Source: Bacteroides caecigallinarum (GTDB lineage: Bacteria > Bacteroidota > Bacteroidia > Bacteroidales > Bacteroidaceae). From it: a stretch of DNA of 53,714 nucleotides. Every line of letters begins with the position of its first letter. The first letter of the stretch is position 1. This document shows, in pieces, positions 32,280 through 42,507 of this stretch. The stretch covers positions 1 to 53,714 of the forward strand of contig NZ_JADYTF010000008.1 in NCBI RefSeq assembly GCF_021530995.1, given 5' to 3'. Below the pieces are notes generated by a model. It was not told where the DNA came from. It searched no databases and was given only the letters and a program-made list of their open reading frames with translations. The position numbers were made by a program, and so were the translations under genes.

Positions 32280-33785
32280 TTATTTTCTTATTTCTATATC
32301 GATTCCTTGACGTGACAGCTCTTTCACTGCTTTTTCTACAGCTTCATAGTGTTCAGGAGCAATACCAAGTTTAGGCAAATCCAGAATAGGCAATACCATC
32401 TGGTTGTGCATATCCTTGTCTGCCACCTGATTGATAATCATACCTACGGCACTTGTATTGTTTGTTATAGGGTCTATAAGTATGAATGCACCTGTAGCCT
32501 TGTTGTCCGAATATGAGTCGAAGAACAGTTCCTTTGATGAAGTGAGTACAACTTTCGCAATCTGGTTCAGTTGCATTGGAATATCTTCCTTGGCAAGGCG
32601 GCCGTTTTCAACACTCAGGTGTTCCATAGTGTTGATGTCCACCTTATATTCTATGCTGTCGATGCGTGTACGGCTTGTGTTTGTGGTATGTTTCAGGAAG
32701 AATGATTTCTCCATATCCATCTTCTCTTCATCCATCCATACCAGCATAGCCTCAAAGTTACGTCCCACCATAGGAACGTTATCAGGATGTACAAGCATTT
32801 CACCTCTTGATACGTCTATTTCGTCTTCCAGTGTGATGGTTACAGACATAGGAGGGAAGGCATAGTCTATCTCACCTTCGTATGTAACGATACTCTTTAC
32901 GTGTGATTTCTTTCCTGACGGGAGAGCCATCACTTCGTCGCCTTTGTGTATAACACCTGAAGATACTTTTCCACAGAATCCGCGGAAATCAAGGTTAGGA
33001 CGCAAAACGTACTGAACCGGATAACGGAAATCTTTCAGATTGTGGTCATTTCCTATATGTACTGTTTCAAGATATTCAAGCAACGATGTACCTTCGTACC
33101 ATGGTGTGCGGTCTGATTTCTCCACTACGTTGTCACCTTCGAGGGCTGACAGAGGAATACACTGAATATCCGGAATATTCAGAGGCTCAACGAAAGACTT
33201 ATAGTCGTTGACAATCTTGTCGAACACTTCTTTTGAGAAGTCTACGAGGTCCATCTTGTTCACAGCCAGAACCACATGTTTGATACCGAGCAGTGAAACC
33301 AGGTATGAATGGCGCTTTGTCTGGGTGATAACTCCTGTACGTGCATCAACAAGGATTATTGCAAGGTTGGCTGTAGAACCACCTGTAATCATGTTACGTG
33401 TGTACTGTTCGTGTCCCGGAGTGTCTGCAATGATGAATTTACGGTTGTTTGTAGAGAAATATCTGTATGCCACGTCGATTGTGATACCCTGTTCACGTTC
33501 AGCCTTCAGGCCGTCAAGCAAAAGGGCATAGTCAATATGTTCGCCTGCGTTACCTACACGCTTGCTGTCGCGTTCGAGTGCGTCAAGCTGGTCTTCGTAA
33601 AGTTTCTTGCTGTCGAACAACAGACGGCCTATAAGAGTTGATTTACCGTCGTCAACAGAACCTGCTGTAAGGAAACGGAGCAAGTCCTTCTGTTCGTCTT
33701 TCTTTAGGAATTCCTCTATGGACATATTTCCGCGTGCTTCGCCTTCCATAGGGTTTCCTGATTTGTTTTTATCTAAAGTTTCCAT
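32280..33785 (-). CDS. cysN: Sulfate adenylyltransferase GTPase subunit
   Basis: The GTPase that drives formation of APS from ATP and sulfate with CysD. Of the elongation-factor type, 501 residues. G motifs are clear: [16 protein letters not shown] (G1), [12 protein letters not shown] (G3), VNKMDLVDF (G4). The C-terminal part has the EF-Tu-like beta-barrel domains and no fused APS kinase, which is encoded separately by cysC. The N-terminus is long, and an internal Met at residue 21 is an alternative start. It follows cysD across a 90-bp AT-rich spacer. Confidence 0.95.
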   Translation of the reverse strand: METLDKNKSGNPMEGEARGNMSIEEFLKKDEQKDLLRFLTAGSVDDGKSTLIGRLLFDSKKLYEDQLDALERDSKRVGNAGEHIDYALLLDGLKAEREQGITIDVAYRYFSTNNRKFIIADTPGHEQYTRNMITGGSTANLAIILVDARTGVITQTKRHSYLVSLLGIKHVVLAVNKMDLVDFSKEVFDKIVNDYKSFVEPLNIPDIQCIPLSALEGDNVVEKSDRTPWYEGTSLLEYLETVHIGNDHNLKDFRYPVQYVLRPNLDFRGFCGKVSSGVIHKGDEVMALPSGKKSHVKSIVTYEGEIDYAFPPMSVTITLEDEIDVSRGEMLVHPDNVPMVGRNFEAMLVWMDEEKMDMEKSFFLKHTTNTSRTRIDSIEYKVDINTMEHLSVENGRLAKEDIPMQLNQIAKVVLTSSKELFFDSYSDNKATGAFILIDPITNNTSAVGMIINQVADKDMHNQMVLPILDLPKLGIAPEHYEAVEKAVKELSRQGIDIEIRK

Positions 33786-33875
33786 TTTACTTAATTAATA
33801 ATGAACAATTAATAATTATAACTGATGGCGTTTTCAATTAGCTATGCTAATTTTAAATTATTAATTTTTAATTAT
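33786..33875. repeat. AT-rich element between cysD and cysN
   Basis: This spacer contains TTAATTAATAATGAACAA and AAATTATTAATTTTTAATT, resembling the spacers of the nuo operon, plus AATTAGCTATGCTAATT, a short inverted repeat. No gene. Confidence 0.6.
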
Positions 33876-34787
33876 TTAGAAATATCCTTCGCGTTTTTTC
33901 TGCTCCATGCTGGCTTCCTGGTCGAAGTCAATCACACGAGTGGTACGTTCGCTCTTTGTAGTAGTCATCATTTCCTCAACAATCTTTTCGATTGTATCAG
34001 CTTCACTTTCTATCGCTCCTGTGAGCGGCCAGCAACCAAGAGTACGGAAACGTATCTTTTTCATCTCTATCTTGTCCTTGTATTGTTCAGGCAGACGGTC
34101 GTCGTCAGGCATAATTAGCTGTCCGTCGATGTTTATGACCGGTCTTTCCTTTGCGAAGTACAGAGGAACGATAGGAATATTTTCAAGACGTATGTACTGC
34201 CATATATCAAGTTCTGTCCAGTTGCTCAGAGGGAACACACGGATGCTTTCTCCTTTTCTGATGCGGGCATTATAAATGTCCCAAAGTTCAGGACGCTGGT
34301 TTTTAGGGTCCCACTGGTGGAACTCATTTCTGAAAGAGAATATACGTTCTTTTGCACGTGACTTTTCCTCGTCGCGGCGTGCACCACCGAATGCTGCATC
34401 GAATTTGTATTTGTCGAGTGCATTAAGCAAAGCCTGTGTCTTCATTAGGTCTGTATGGACTTTACTACCGTGAGTGAAAGGACCTACACCGGCTTTGAAT
34501 GCCTCCATATTGCTTTCTACGATGAGATTCCAGCCATATTTCTTTGCATATTCATCGCGGAACTGAATCATTTCCTTGAATTTCCATTTTGAGTCGATAT
34601 GCATAAGAGGGAATGGTACCTTGCCCGGTGCAAAAGCTTTTTCTGCCAGACGTACCATTACAGATGAATCCTTGCCTATACTGTAAAGCATGACAGGATT
34701 TTCGAATTCGGCAGCCACTTCACGTATAATGTGGATAGACTCGGCTTCCAGTTCCTTCAAGTGGCTAAGTTTATATTCTTCGATCAT
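33876..34787 (-). CDS. cysD: Sulfate adenylyltransferase catalytic subunit
   Basis: Forms APS from ATP and sulfate together with CysN. The 303-residue protein has the PP-loop ATP-pyrophosphatase motif [16 protein letters not shown] near residue 34, then [16 protein letters not shown] and [17 protein letters not shown]. The C-terminus [10 protein letters not shown] is characteristic. It follows cysC by 15 bp. Confidence 0.96.
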   Translation of the reverse strand: MIEEYKLSHLKELEAESIHIIREVAAEFENPVMLYSIGKDSSVMVRLAEKAFAPGKVPFPLMHIDSKWKFKEMIQFRDEYAKKYGWNLIVESNMEAFKAGVGPFTHGSKVHTDLMKTQALLNALDKYKFDAAFGGARRDEEKSRAKERIFSFRNEFHQWDPKNQRPELWDIYNARIRKGESIRVFPLSNWTELDIWQYIRLENIPIVPLYFAKERPVINIDGQLIMPDDDRLPEQYKDKIEMKKIRFRTLGCWPLTGAIESEADTIEKIVEEMMTTTKSERTTRVIDFDQEASMEQKKREGYF

Positions 34788-34802
34788 ATTTTTATTTTGT
34801 TT

Positions 34803-35414
34803 TTAGTCTTTTTTGAATGATATTTTAGGAAGTATAAGTTCCAAAAGTTTGTTTACAGACTCCTCAACACTCAGTTTTGATGTATCTATAGACAAAGCCG
34901 GGTTTGCCGGAGCTTCGAAAGGTGCTGATATACCTGTGAAGTTCTTTATTTCTCCACGTCTGGCTTTTGCATAAAGGCCTTTCACATCTCTTCTCTCGCA
35001 TTCCTCTATAGGTGTGCTAACAAATATTTCAAGGAAATTTTCCTTGCCTATTATATTGGCAGCCATTTCACGAATGTCATTGTTCGGGCTTATAAATGCT
35101 GCAATAGTTATTATGCCGGTATCTACAAACAGTTTTCCTATTTCGGCTATGCGTCGTATATTTTCCACTCTGTCTTCTTCAGAGAAACCCAGGTTGTTGT
35201 TTATTCCGCTGCGGATATTGTCTCCATCAAGAATTCTGCATAGCAGACCACGCTTTTGCAATTCCCTTTCAAGAGCTATTGCAATCGTGCTTTTACCTGA
35301 GCCGCTCAGTCCGGTGAACCATATCATCACGCTATGCTGATGAAGCAGTTCTTCCTTGTCGGCTCTGGTGAGCATCTTGTCGAATATAGGATAAATGTTG
35401 TTTTTATTTTCCAT
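34803..35414 (-). CDS. cysC: Adenylylsulfate kinase
   Basis: Phosphorylates APS to PAPS, the sulfuryl donor. The 203 residues include Walker A WFTGLSGSGKSTIA (about 31-44), the APS-binding segments LDGDNIRSGINNNLGF and FISPNNDIREMA, and FVSTPIEECERRDVKGLYAKAR. The length matches stand-alone APS kinases. It lies 24 bp after the permease gene and 15 bp before cysD. Confidence 0.96.
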   Translation of the reverse strand: MENKNNIYPIFDKMLTRADKEELLHQHSVMIWFTGLSGSGKSTIAIALERELQKRGLLCRILDGDNIRSGINNNLGFSEEDRVENIRRIAEIGKLFVDTGIITIAAFISPNNDIREMAANIIGKENFLEIFVSTPIEECERRDVKGLYAKARRGEIKNFTGISAPFEAPANPALSIDTSKLSVEESVNKLLELILPKISFKKD

Positions 35415-35438
35415 ATATGTCTAGTTTTTATTTATTTC

Positions 35439-36980
35439 CTAAAATGGCCAAATTTGCGGTATAAGCAGTACCGAAATTATGAAAGTAATGATATTAAGCG
35501 GCAGACCTATGCGTACAAAGTCTGTAAACTTATAATTACCGATACCCTGTACTATAAGGTTGGTCTGATAACCGATAGGAGTGGAGAAACTGGCCGAGGC
35601 AGCCACGCATACGATTACAAAGAATGGCATAGGGCTTACTCCAAGCTGTTGCGACAGTGACAAGGCAAGCGGGAATGATAATGCCGCAGCTGCATTGTTT
35701 GTTATCAGTTCTGTAAAGACATTTGTTATTATAAACATTGCCGCCAGCAATACGTACGGACCGTAACTATGGCTGAGGCTTATGATTTGGCTGGCTATCA
35801 GGTCGGAAACCCCAGAGTTCACCATAGCCTTGCTTATCCCGAATGCGCATGCAATGGTTATCAGTACGTCCCATGATATGTATTTGGTGTATTTGCGTGG
35901 AGGAAATATCTTTGTCCATGCCATTATTACTGTAGTTACCGACACGAAAAAGAACATATCCAGCTTAATTCCTTCGGGCAACATCTTCTGTACGGCAGGA
36001 AGTTCGCCCACTGTAGCTCCGATAATCATAATCAACAATAATGTCAGGGCAAGCCAGCGTTTTTTCTTTCCCACAGGCTCTACATCCTTACCGTTTGCCA
36101 GCATGATGAATACAGATGATTCACCCCATGTCTTGATGAAACTGTCGTCTGCCATTATCACCAGCGTATCGTTCTCGCGGAAGTGCATCTTCGAAAGATT
36201 GGTATAAGTATTACCGTTTCTTCTCAATTCCTTAATCTCGGCACCATAGTGGCGTTTGAAGTCGAAATCAGATATACGGCGGTTGATACCAGGGAAACGT
36301 GCTCCTATCACAGCCTCTATAGGGTGTAGCGACGGATCATCTTCGCCTGAAATAATCTGGTCCGGACGTTGTGCCGGAAGCAGTTTCTTAGAGAAAATGA
36401 ACAGGTATATGATACCGGCAAGTGCTATGAAGATACCCACCTTGCCAAGCTCAAACATGCTGAACCCTTTCATTCCTGCATCCTGTATCATACTGTGTAC
36501 CACGAGGTTTGTAGAAGTTCCAATAAGTGTACACATACCTCCCAAAATCGTTACATACGACAGGGGAATGAGGAAATAAGTGGCAGGCAGCTTTACATAG
36601 TTTGCCCATCTCTTTATTATAGGAGCAAATATTACCACAACCGGAGTGTTGTTGAGGAATGCCGATATGAAGGCAATGCTTGGCAGCATTCTTAGTTGGG
36701 CCTTGAATACATTAATATTCTCGACAGGTAGCAGTCTCTTGATAAGTTTTGTCAGAGCACCGCTTTGGCGTACTCCTTCACTTACGAGGAATAGCATGGC
36801 CACAGTTATCATTCCTTTGTTGCTGAAACCCTCAAGCATCTCTTTCGGGCTTAGTATTCCGGTACATAGGAAAATTACAAGAACGGAGAATAAAATCATT
36901 CCCGGTCTCATTTTGTCAGCAATTAGAGCTGCAAGCATCCCGACAAGTGAGACAAGCACTATGATTATTTCGTGTGACAT
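35439..36980 (-). CDS. SLC13-family permease with RCK-like insert
   Basis: A 513-residue inner-membrane transporter of the divalent-anion:sodium symporter (SLC13) type. About ten to eleven membrane helices surround a central soluble TrkA_C-like region (about 200-300; DFDFKRHYGAEIKELRRNG, FRENDTLVIMADDSFI). The family motif is ALIADKMRPGMILFS at the N-terminus and GYQTNLIVQGIGNYKF near the C-terminus. Its position between cysQ and cysC suggests sulfate import for PAPS synthesis, which is an inference; other anions are possible. Only one RCK_C unit is obvious, where related permeases often have two. Confidence 0.88.
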   Translation of the reverse strand: MSHEIIIVLVSLVGMLAALIADKMRPGMILFSVLVIFLCTGILSPKEMLEGFSNKGMITVAMLFLVSEGVRQSGALTKLIKRLLPVENINVFKAQLRMLPSIAFISAFLNNTPVVVIFAPIIKRWANYVKLPATYFLIPLSYVTILGGMCTLIGTSTNLVVHSMIQDAGMKGFSMFELGKVGIFIALAGIIYLFIFSKKLLPAQRPDQIISGEDDPSLHPIEAVIGARFPGINRRISDFDFKRHYGAEIKELRRNGNTYTNLSKMHFRENDTLVIMADDSFIKTWGESSVFIMLANGKDVEPVGKKKRWLALTLLLIMIIGATVGELPAVQKMLPEGIKLDMFFFVSVTTVIMAWTKIFPPRKYTKYISWDVLITIACAFGISKAMVNSGVSDLIASQIISLSHSYGPYVLLAAMFIITNVFTELITNNAAAALSFPLALSLSQQLGVSPMPFFVIVCVAASASFSTPIGYQTNLIVQGIGNYKFTDFVRIGLPLNIITFIISVLLIPQIWPF

Positions 36981-37022
36981 CTTTTATTGACTTAGTCGAT
37001 TTGACAATTCTTATCTTACTTG

Positions 37023-37829
37023 TTACTTGGCAATGAACCACGGATTCAATAAATCTTCTTTGTTGTATGCGAGTGGAGTCTTCTCGTCTGTGTGGTATAC
37101 CTCTCTGCCGGCAGCGCGGATAATGGCATGTCCTGCAGCCGTATCCCATTCCATTGTAGGAGCGAAACGCGGATAAATATCAGCCTTGCCTTCGGCTATA
37201 AGACATAGTTTTAGAGAACTGCCTTTTGACACAGTCTCTACGTCATGGTGTAACTCTTTTACCTTTTCGATAAACTCTTCTGTCTCAGGAGAAAGATGTG
37301 AACGAGAAGCCACAACGACGAATGTATTCCTCTCTTCTTTAATAGGAAGACTGATTGCTCTTGATGTCAGCGAAGAGAATGTTTCTTCTTCAGATACGGA
37401 ACTTATATTTTCCACTTTGTATGCCCCGTGTTCACAGTCGCCCAGATATAATTCTTCCTTTACCGGAATATATATTACTCCGGCTTGAGGCGTACCGTTC
37501 TTTACGTATGCTATATTAACGGTGAATTCGCCGTTCTTTTTTATGAATTCTTTTGTTCCGTCCAGCGGATCGACTATCCACAACTCGTCCCATTCCTTTC
37601 TGTTTTCGAACGGAAGTTTCTTTCCTTCCTCACTCAGCACAGGTATATTTGTCGATGAAAGTATTCCGCTGATAACTTCATGCGCTTTCCTGTCGGCTAT
37701 TGTCAGAGGTGAATTGTCAGCTTTCTTTTCTATTTCAAAATCTGCATTCGGATTAGTATAGACACTCATTATTTTCGCACCTGCTTCTATTGCAGCACGG
37801 ACTGCGACCATCAATATATTTTTATCCAT
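37023..37829 (-). CDS. cysQ: 3'(2'),5'-bisphosphate nucleotidase CysQ
   Basis: Hydrolyses PAP, the by-product of sulfotransferase reactions, to AMP, and so prevents product inhibition. The 268-residue inositol-monophosphatase-family protein has the metal motif WIVDPLDGTKEFIKK and the second signature EWDTAAGHAIIRAAG. It is the first gene of the sulfonation operon. No strong promoter was found in the 110 bp upstream. Confidence 0.95.
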   Translation of the reverse strand: MDKNILMVAVRAAIEAGAKIMSVYTNPNADFEIEKKADNSPLTIADRKAHEVISGILSSTNIPVLSEEGKKLPFENRKEWDELWIVDPLDGTKEFIKKNGEFTVNIAYVKNGTPQAGVIYIPVKEELYLGDCEHGAYKVENISSVSEEETFSSLTSRAISLPIKEERNTFVVVASRSHLSPETEEFIEKVKELHHDVETVSKGSSLKLCLIAEGKADIYPRFAPTMEWDTAAGHAIIRAAGREVYHTDEKTPLAYNKEDLLNPWFIAK

Positions 37830-37939
37830 AATCTATAAATCGCTGTAAAATAAGTACTTTTTTTCTAAAAGCCTATAGTTGAAAACTCTGATTTCCTGGA
37901 CTAAGTTACGTTTTATAACTTATTTTAAGATATAAAATA

Positions 37940-39598
37940 TTACGATATTACAGGTTTGGAGTGTTTCCACATTCTGTACATATAGTATGCGCAATGTGTC
38001 ACTGCAAAGGCAAATGATATGGCCAGCAATGTCTTGTCAGCTTCCCAGCCAACTGTCTGCTGATGCCAAAGTCCAGTTATTATGCTCAGTACGGACAATG
38101 ATATACCCATGATGTTCAGTACCATATCTCCTTTTCTTATTCTGACTCCATTTTCCAGTTTGCTGTGTCTGATACCATACGATGCATATACGTCAAGTCC
38201 AATAAGCATCCATAGCACAAGTCTTATCCACGTGTCGGCAGGCAGGAAACACATCATACACAGACATGTCAGTATTCCCAGTATCGGTACTGCCGGTACA
38301 AAAGGAGTCTTGAATGCCCTAGGTGCATCCGGCATGGTCTTTCTCACAACAAGAATTCCGGCGCATACCAGTGTGAACGCAAGAAGTGTTCCTATACTGG
38401 TCATCTCGCCTGCCACCTGTGCCGGAACAAATCCTGCCAGCAGACTTACAACCACCATGAACAACAAGTTACTGTGTACCGGTGTTCTTGTCTTCTCGTT
38501 TATTCTTGAGAAAAATTTCGGAAGCAGACCGTCGTGGCTCATACTCAGGAATACACGGCTCTGTCCCATAAGAGTTACCATTATGACAGAGCAGTAACCG
38601 AACAGTATAGCCAGAATGATAGCTTTATTGAGCCACGGATATGCAGGAGTAATTATTCCTGAGGCATCAGCAGTTCCCATATTTTCTATAGCTACAGCAA
38701 CAGGAGCTATTCCTACGTGACCTTTGAACTCGGTATAGTTTGCCACACCAGTCATCACGTGAGCAAACAGAATATATAAGATAGTACAAACCAGAAGTGA
38801 AACCAGAATTCCTATAGGCATGTCGCGTTTAGGATTCTTTGTCTCTTGTGCGGCAGTACTTACTGCATCGAAACCTAAGAAAGCGAAGAAAACTATTGCC
38901 GCACCACGGAATATTCCTGATATACCGAATTCACCTAGCTTTCCGGTATTTTCAGGAATATATGGAATATAATTGTCTGCCTGAATGAATTTCCACCCCA
39001 GAACTACGAACACCAGAATTACCGCTATTTTCAGAAATACTATAAAACCGTTGAATATGGAGCTTCCAGCTGTACCCCGCATCAGTATGATACTCATCAT
39101 TATTACAATAAGTATTGCAGGTATGTTTATTATACCTCCGTCCCATGGACAAGCCGTAAGATGATGGGGGAGTGATATGCCTATACTTTCCAGAAAGACT
39201 ACCATGTACCTACTCCAGCTAATGCTTACGGTAGTTGCGGCGACGGTGTATTCCAACACAAGGTCCCAGCCTATAATCCATGCAATGAGCTCACCCATAG
39301 TGGCATACGAATATGTGTATGCACTGCCCGACACAGGAATCATGGATGCAAATTCTGCATAACACAGACCTGCAAAACAACATCCTATTGCTGCAATGAT
39401 GAACGACAGTGTTATGGCAGGTCCGGTAAATTCTGAAGCTACTGTTCCGGTGATTGAGAAAAGTCCTGCACCTATTATTACTCCCACTCCAAGAGCTATA
39501 AGGCTTATAGGACCAAGCACTCTTTTCAGAGTCTTGCTGCCTGAAGCCTGTGCTTCTGCTTGCAGAACTTCAATACTTTTTCTTATAAATAGTCCCAT
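37940..39598 (-). CDS. APC-family amino acid permease (CAT type)
   Basis: A 552-residue membrane protein with about 12-14 hydrophobic segments. The N-terminal region IALGVGVIIGAGLFSITGT is the amino-acid-polyamine-organocation signature, and FFAFLGFDAVSTAAQETKNPKRDMP matches the cationic-amino-acid-transporter group. The substrate is not determined by sequence. It follows rsgA's direction, starting 31 bp upstream of rsgA's stop in the antisense reading (rsgA ends at 39630), so the two genes may be cotranscribed. Confidence 0.9.
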   Translation of the reverse strand: MGLFIRKSIEVLQAEAQASGSKTLKRVLGPISLIALGVGVIIGAGLFSITGTVASEFTGPAITLSFIIAAIGCCFAGLCYAEFASMIPVSGSAYTYSYATMGELIAWIIGWDLVLEYTVAATTVSISWSRYMVVFLESIGISLPHHLTACPWDGGIINIPAILIVIMMSIILMRGTAGSSIFNGFIVFLKIAVILVFVVLGWKFIQADNYIPYIPENTGKLGEFGISGIFRGAAIVFFAFLGFDAVSTAAQETKNPKRDMPIGILVSLLVCTILYILFAHVMTGVANYTEFKGHVGIAPVAVAIENMGTADASGIITPAYPWLNKAIILAILFGYCSVIMVTLMGQSRVFLSMSHDGLLPKFFSRINEKTRTPVHSNLLFMVVVSLLAGFVPAQVAGEMTSIGTLLAFTLVCAGILVVRKTMPDAPRAFKTPFVPAVPILGILTCLCMMCFLPADTWIRLVLWMLIGLDVYASYGIRHSKLENGVRIRKGDMVLNIMGISLSVLSIITGLWHQQTVGWEADKTLLAISFAFAVTHCAYYMYRMWKHSKPVIS

Positions 39599-39629
39599 TC
39601 TGTTTTAGTTGTATATGTTTTTATATTTT

Positions 39630-40565
39630 CTAATATGCCGAACGGTATTTGCCGTCCTCTTTGTCATCCAGGATACTCAGATAAGAAGTATATCTTGATT
39701 CGCTGATATAATGTTTCTCCACAGCTTCCCTTACTGCACATCCCGGCTCATGTCGGTGCGTACAGTTGCCATACTTGCAGTCGGCAGAGAATTTGAAAAT
39801 TTCCTTGAAATAATGTCCCACCTCTTCTTCTTCCATATCGAATGTTCCGAAACCTTTTATTCCCGGAGTGTCAATTATATATCCTCCGCCATCTACGGGG
39901 AACATTTCGGAGAATGTAGTGGTGTGCATACCTTTGTTGTGGACGTTCGAAATATCACCTGTCTTCAAGTTCTGTCCCGGCAGAATGGCATTGATGAGCG
40001 TAGATTTTCCTACCCCTGAGTTTCCGGAGAAAAGAGTAATCTTGCCTTCAAGTCCCTTTTTAATTTCTTCGATACCTATATTGTTCAGTGCCGAAACCTT
40101 GTAGCACTGGTATCCGATAGTGGTGTATAGGTTTATAAGTTCTTCCAGATATCTGTTTTCATCTTCCGAATATCGGTCTGTCTTGTTGAAAACCAGACAC
40201 ACCGGTACGCAGTATGCTTCGGCCGATGCCAGAAAGCGGTCTATGAAGGTGGTCGATGTCTCCGGATAGTTCACTGTAACGATAAGCATGCACTGGTCAA
40301 GGTTTGAAGCTATGATGTGCGATTGCTTGGACAGGTTGGAAGAACGTCGTATGATATAGTTCTTTCTGTCCTCGATTTCTGTTATGAAGGCTGTTCCTTC
40401 CTGATTGCGTATGATTTTTACCCGGTCGCCTACAGCTACCGGATTTGTACTTCTGATACCTTTCAACCGGAAGTTGCCTTTAATCTTGCATTCCACTTCG
40501 CTTCCGTCATCGGTTTTCACCAGATACCAGCTACCTGTATTTTTTATTACTAAACCTTTGTCCAA
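39630..40565 (-). CDS. rsgA: Ribosome small-subunit GTPase RsgA
   Basis: A GTPase in late 30S subunit maturation. The 311-residue protein has an N-terminal OB domain, a circularly permuted GTPase (G4 VFNKTD first, then G1 [16 protein letters not shown] and G3 DTPGIKGFG) and a C-terminal zinc site: [16 protein letters not shown], giving the Cys/Cys/His/Cys ligands. All elements are intact. Confidence 0.96.
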   Translation of the reverse strand: MDKGLVIKNTGSWYLVKTDDGSEVECKIKGNFRLKGIRSTNPVAVGDRVKIIRNQEGTAFITEIEDRKNYIIRRSSNLSKQSHIIASNLDQCMLIVTVNYPETSTTFIDRFLASAEAYCVPVCLVFNKTDRYSEDENRYLEELINLYTTIGYQCYKVSALNNIGIEEIKKGLEGKITLFSGNSGVGKSTLINAILPGQNLKTGDISNVHNKGMHTTTFSEMFPVDGGGYIIDTPGIKGFGTFDMEEEEVGHYFKEIFKFSADCKYGNCTHRHEPGCAVREAVEKHYISESRYTSYLSILDDKEDGKYRSAY

Positions 40566-40609
40566 AAGAGTTGATTTTTTGTAATTGTGAATTACTGATA
40601 TTATTTAAT

Positions 40610-40677
40610 AAAGAAAAGAAGAAACTGCATCACTGTGTTTTTTGGAAAAAATGGTAGTGCAGATTCTTCTTTCTTTT
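40610..40677 (-). terminator. Long imperfect hairpin between frr and rsgA
   Basis: The A/G-rich segment from 40610 pairs imperfectly with TGCAGATTCTTCTTTCTTT near 40659-40677, bringing ACTGCA opposite TGCAG. It lies 42 bp after the frr stop and before rsgA, so it may terminate frr or attenuate rsgA. Confidence 0.5.
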
Positions 40678-40718
40678 ATAGTGTATAAATGTATTGGTGT
40701 ATGCACCAACAGAAAACA

Positions 40719-41279
40719 TTATACTGTCATGATTTCCTTATCCTTGGCAGCAAACATATCGTCAATCTGCTTGATAAACTTGTCGTGTATCTTCTGCAGT
40801 TTTGCTTCGCTGTTTTTCTGCTCGTCTTCAGGCATACCGTCTTTTACAGCTTTCTTCAATGCGTCGATTGCATCGCGGCGAGCGTTACGGATACTTACTT
40901 TTGCAGTTTCAACTTCGCCTTTACACTGTTTTGACAATTGCTTACGGCGTTCCTCTGTCAATGGAGGTATACCGATACGTATGATTTCGCCATTGTTTTC
41001 AGGCATAATTCCAAGTTCTGAGTCGATGATGGCTTTCTCAATCACGCGGAACATGCTCTTGTCCCAAGGCTTGATAGCTATGCTTCTGGCATCAGGAGTA
41101 GTTACTGCTGCCACATTGTTGATTGGAACCATGCTTCCGTATGAGTCAACTTTGATGCCGTCCAACAAACGTACATCTGCTTTTCCTGCGCGGATATGTG
41201 CCAATGCTTCGTCAAGGTACATGATTGCCATGTCCATTTTCTCTTCAGCTTCGCTGATTATAGTTTTTGAATCTGCCAT
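40719..41279 (-). CDS. frr: Ribosome recycling factor
   Basis: Splits post-termination ribosomes together with EF-G. The 186-residue two-domain protein has the usual three-helix bundle; conserved stretches include [38 protein letters not shown] and [19 protein letters not shown]. Length and motifs are normal. A -7 box (41330-41337) supports the ATG at 41279. Confidence 0.97.
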   Translation of the reverse strand: MADSKTIISEAEEKMDMAIMYLDEALAHIRAGKADVRLLDGIKVDSYGSMVPINNVAAVTTPDARSIAIKPWDKSMFRVIEKAIIDSELGIMPENNGEIIRIGIPPLTEERRKQLSKQCKGEVETAKVSIRNARRDAIDALKKAVKDGMPEDEQKNSEAKLQKIHDKFIKQIDDMFAAKDKEIMTV

Positions 41280-41329
41280 TATTTTTTAATTTTTAGGTTA
41301 TGCTGTTATGTGATAATATTTTAAGTGAA

Positions 41330-41337
41330 CAAAAGTA
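41330..41337 (-). promoter_or_regulatory. -7 promoter box of frr
   Basis: The minus strand reads TACTTTTG, an exact TAnnTTTG match, 50 bp before the frr start. Confidence 0.5.
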
Positions 41338-41394
41338 TGTGTTTTTTTGCTCTTTTGCAATAGTTGATGTATAAATTGATATTCTAAAATGAAA

Positions 41395-41439
41395 CTATCC
41401 CGTTTCGTCACGCTTATTATGCTGTGCGAAACAGGATAG
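41395..41439 (-). terminator. Terminator of the PepSY-like lipoprotein gene
   Basis: CTATCC-C-GTTTCG and CGAAAC-A-GGATAG form a 13-bp stem with one mismatch around a loop that can pair further. On the minus strand TTTCATTTT follows. It lies 19 bp after the lipoprotein stop. Confidence 0.75.
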
Positions 41440-41458
41440 CTTAATGTCTGCAGACCTG

Positions 41459-42367
41459 TCAGTCTTTATATTCAGCCTTCAGAGTTCCGTCCTCATAAAA
41501 TTGCAATTCAATGTCATCATCATATCTGCCTTCTATCTCAACGCTGAAGAAATTGCCTTTCGAATTCGTCTCGTAGTACTCGATGTCATCAATATAATAA
41601 TCAGGATATGTAGTTGTGATATGATTTCTTGCTGCTTCAGGCAATACAGACGAATCTCTGTTATAATCCTTCTTTGTATAAACCCACTCATATCCGGCAG
41701 TCAGCAAAGCGTCATGTTTGATGTTCTCGAATATGAATTCCACTTCAACGCCGCCATCCTCAAATTCCACGTCAACGATTCTTGCACCCGGATATTTGCT
41801 TTCAACCCACGAATACGCATTGTTGGCAGGCTGTGTAGGCAACAGATCCGTATAGTCAGGATTCTGGTTTGCATCAAGTACTTCTTTCACCAGAACACCG
41901 TCTTCCGAGTAGTACAAGTCAGCTTCAGTCTCCTTGTTGTTTTCCTCCTTTTCCACCTCTATTACATATAGAACCAGATTCTCGTCGTGTTTCTTTATCA
42001 CATCCACTTCGTCGTCGTGCCTCCATGGGAGTTTGGAATAGTCGCTTTCGTTGAAAGCAGTCGTTACAGCTTGTGGAAGTGAAGAGAAAGGAATGTCATA
42101 TTCATGCATTTTGAATTCTGCAGTTGTTTTCTCGAACCACGCTGTGAAGTCCGTGTCGTTTCCTGCACGGCTGCCGTTCCATTCGAAAGAAGCTATCGCA
42201 TAATTTCCGTTGGTTCTCCAGGAGACATCTTTCGCTCCGGGAAATTCACGTTCTAATGCTTCGTAAACAGCATTGTCTATATAGCCGTCGCCGTTCTGCT
42301 TGTCACACGATGAAAGGGCGATAGTTCCGCATATCAGGGCGGTTGTAATAAACTTAATTTGCTTCAT
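41459..42367 (-). CDS. PepSY-like (DUF2874) lipoprotein
   Basis: A 302-residue exported lipoprotein; the N-terminus ends in the lipobox ALSSC (Cys21). It contains several copies of a ~60-70 residue PepSY-like unit: an acidic YP/FP-rich helix plus strands, as in EREFPGAKDVSWRTNGNYAIASFEWNG-type, VESKYPGARIVDVEFEDGG and ITTTYPDYYIDDIEYYETN. Such beta-lactamase-inhibitor-like PepSY proteins are common in Bacteroides periplasm or surface; their roles are unknown. It is monocistronic, with a promoter and terminator of its own. Confidence 0.85.
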   Translation of the reverse strand: MKQIKFITTALICGTIALSSCDKQNGDGYIDNAVYEALEREFPGAKDVSWRTNGNYAIASFEWNGSRAGNDTDFTAWFEKTTAEFKMHEYDIPFSSLPQAVTTAFNESDYSKLPWRHDDEVDVIKKHDENLVLYVIEVEKEENNKETEADLYYSEDGVLVKEVLDANQNPDYTDLLPTQPANNAYSWVESKYPGARIVDVEFEDGGVEVEFIFENIKHDALLTAGYEWVYTKKDYNRDSSVLPEAARNHITTTYPDYYIDDIEYYETNSKGNFFSVEIEGRYDDDIELQFYEDGTLKAEYKD

Positions 42368-42395
42368 AACAATTGGTTTTTAAATTATCATATTG

Positions 42396-42403
42396 CAAAC
42401 ATA
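42396..42403 (-). promoter_or_regulatory. -7 promoter box of the PepSY-like lipoprotein
   Basis: The minus strand reads TATGTTTG, an exact TAnnTTTG match, 28 bp before the ATG at 42367. No clear -33 element. Confidence 0.5.
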
Positions 42404-42435
42404 GTATTGAAAACTGAAAAGATTTGGGAATTTTG

Positions 42436-42479
42436 AAAAAAAACAGCGCCACTATGGATATTGTGTCCATAATGACGCT
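42436..42479 (-). terminator. Terminator of hisS
   Basis: On the minus strand AGCGTCATTATGGA and TCCATAGTGGCGCT form a long stem with two mismatches around a 7-nt loop, followed by GTTTTTTTT. It lies just after the hisS stop at 42508. Confidence 0.85.
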
Positions 42480-42507
42480 ACAATGTATATAATTTAAAAT
42501 GTCTTTC

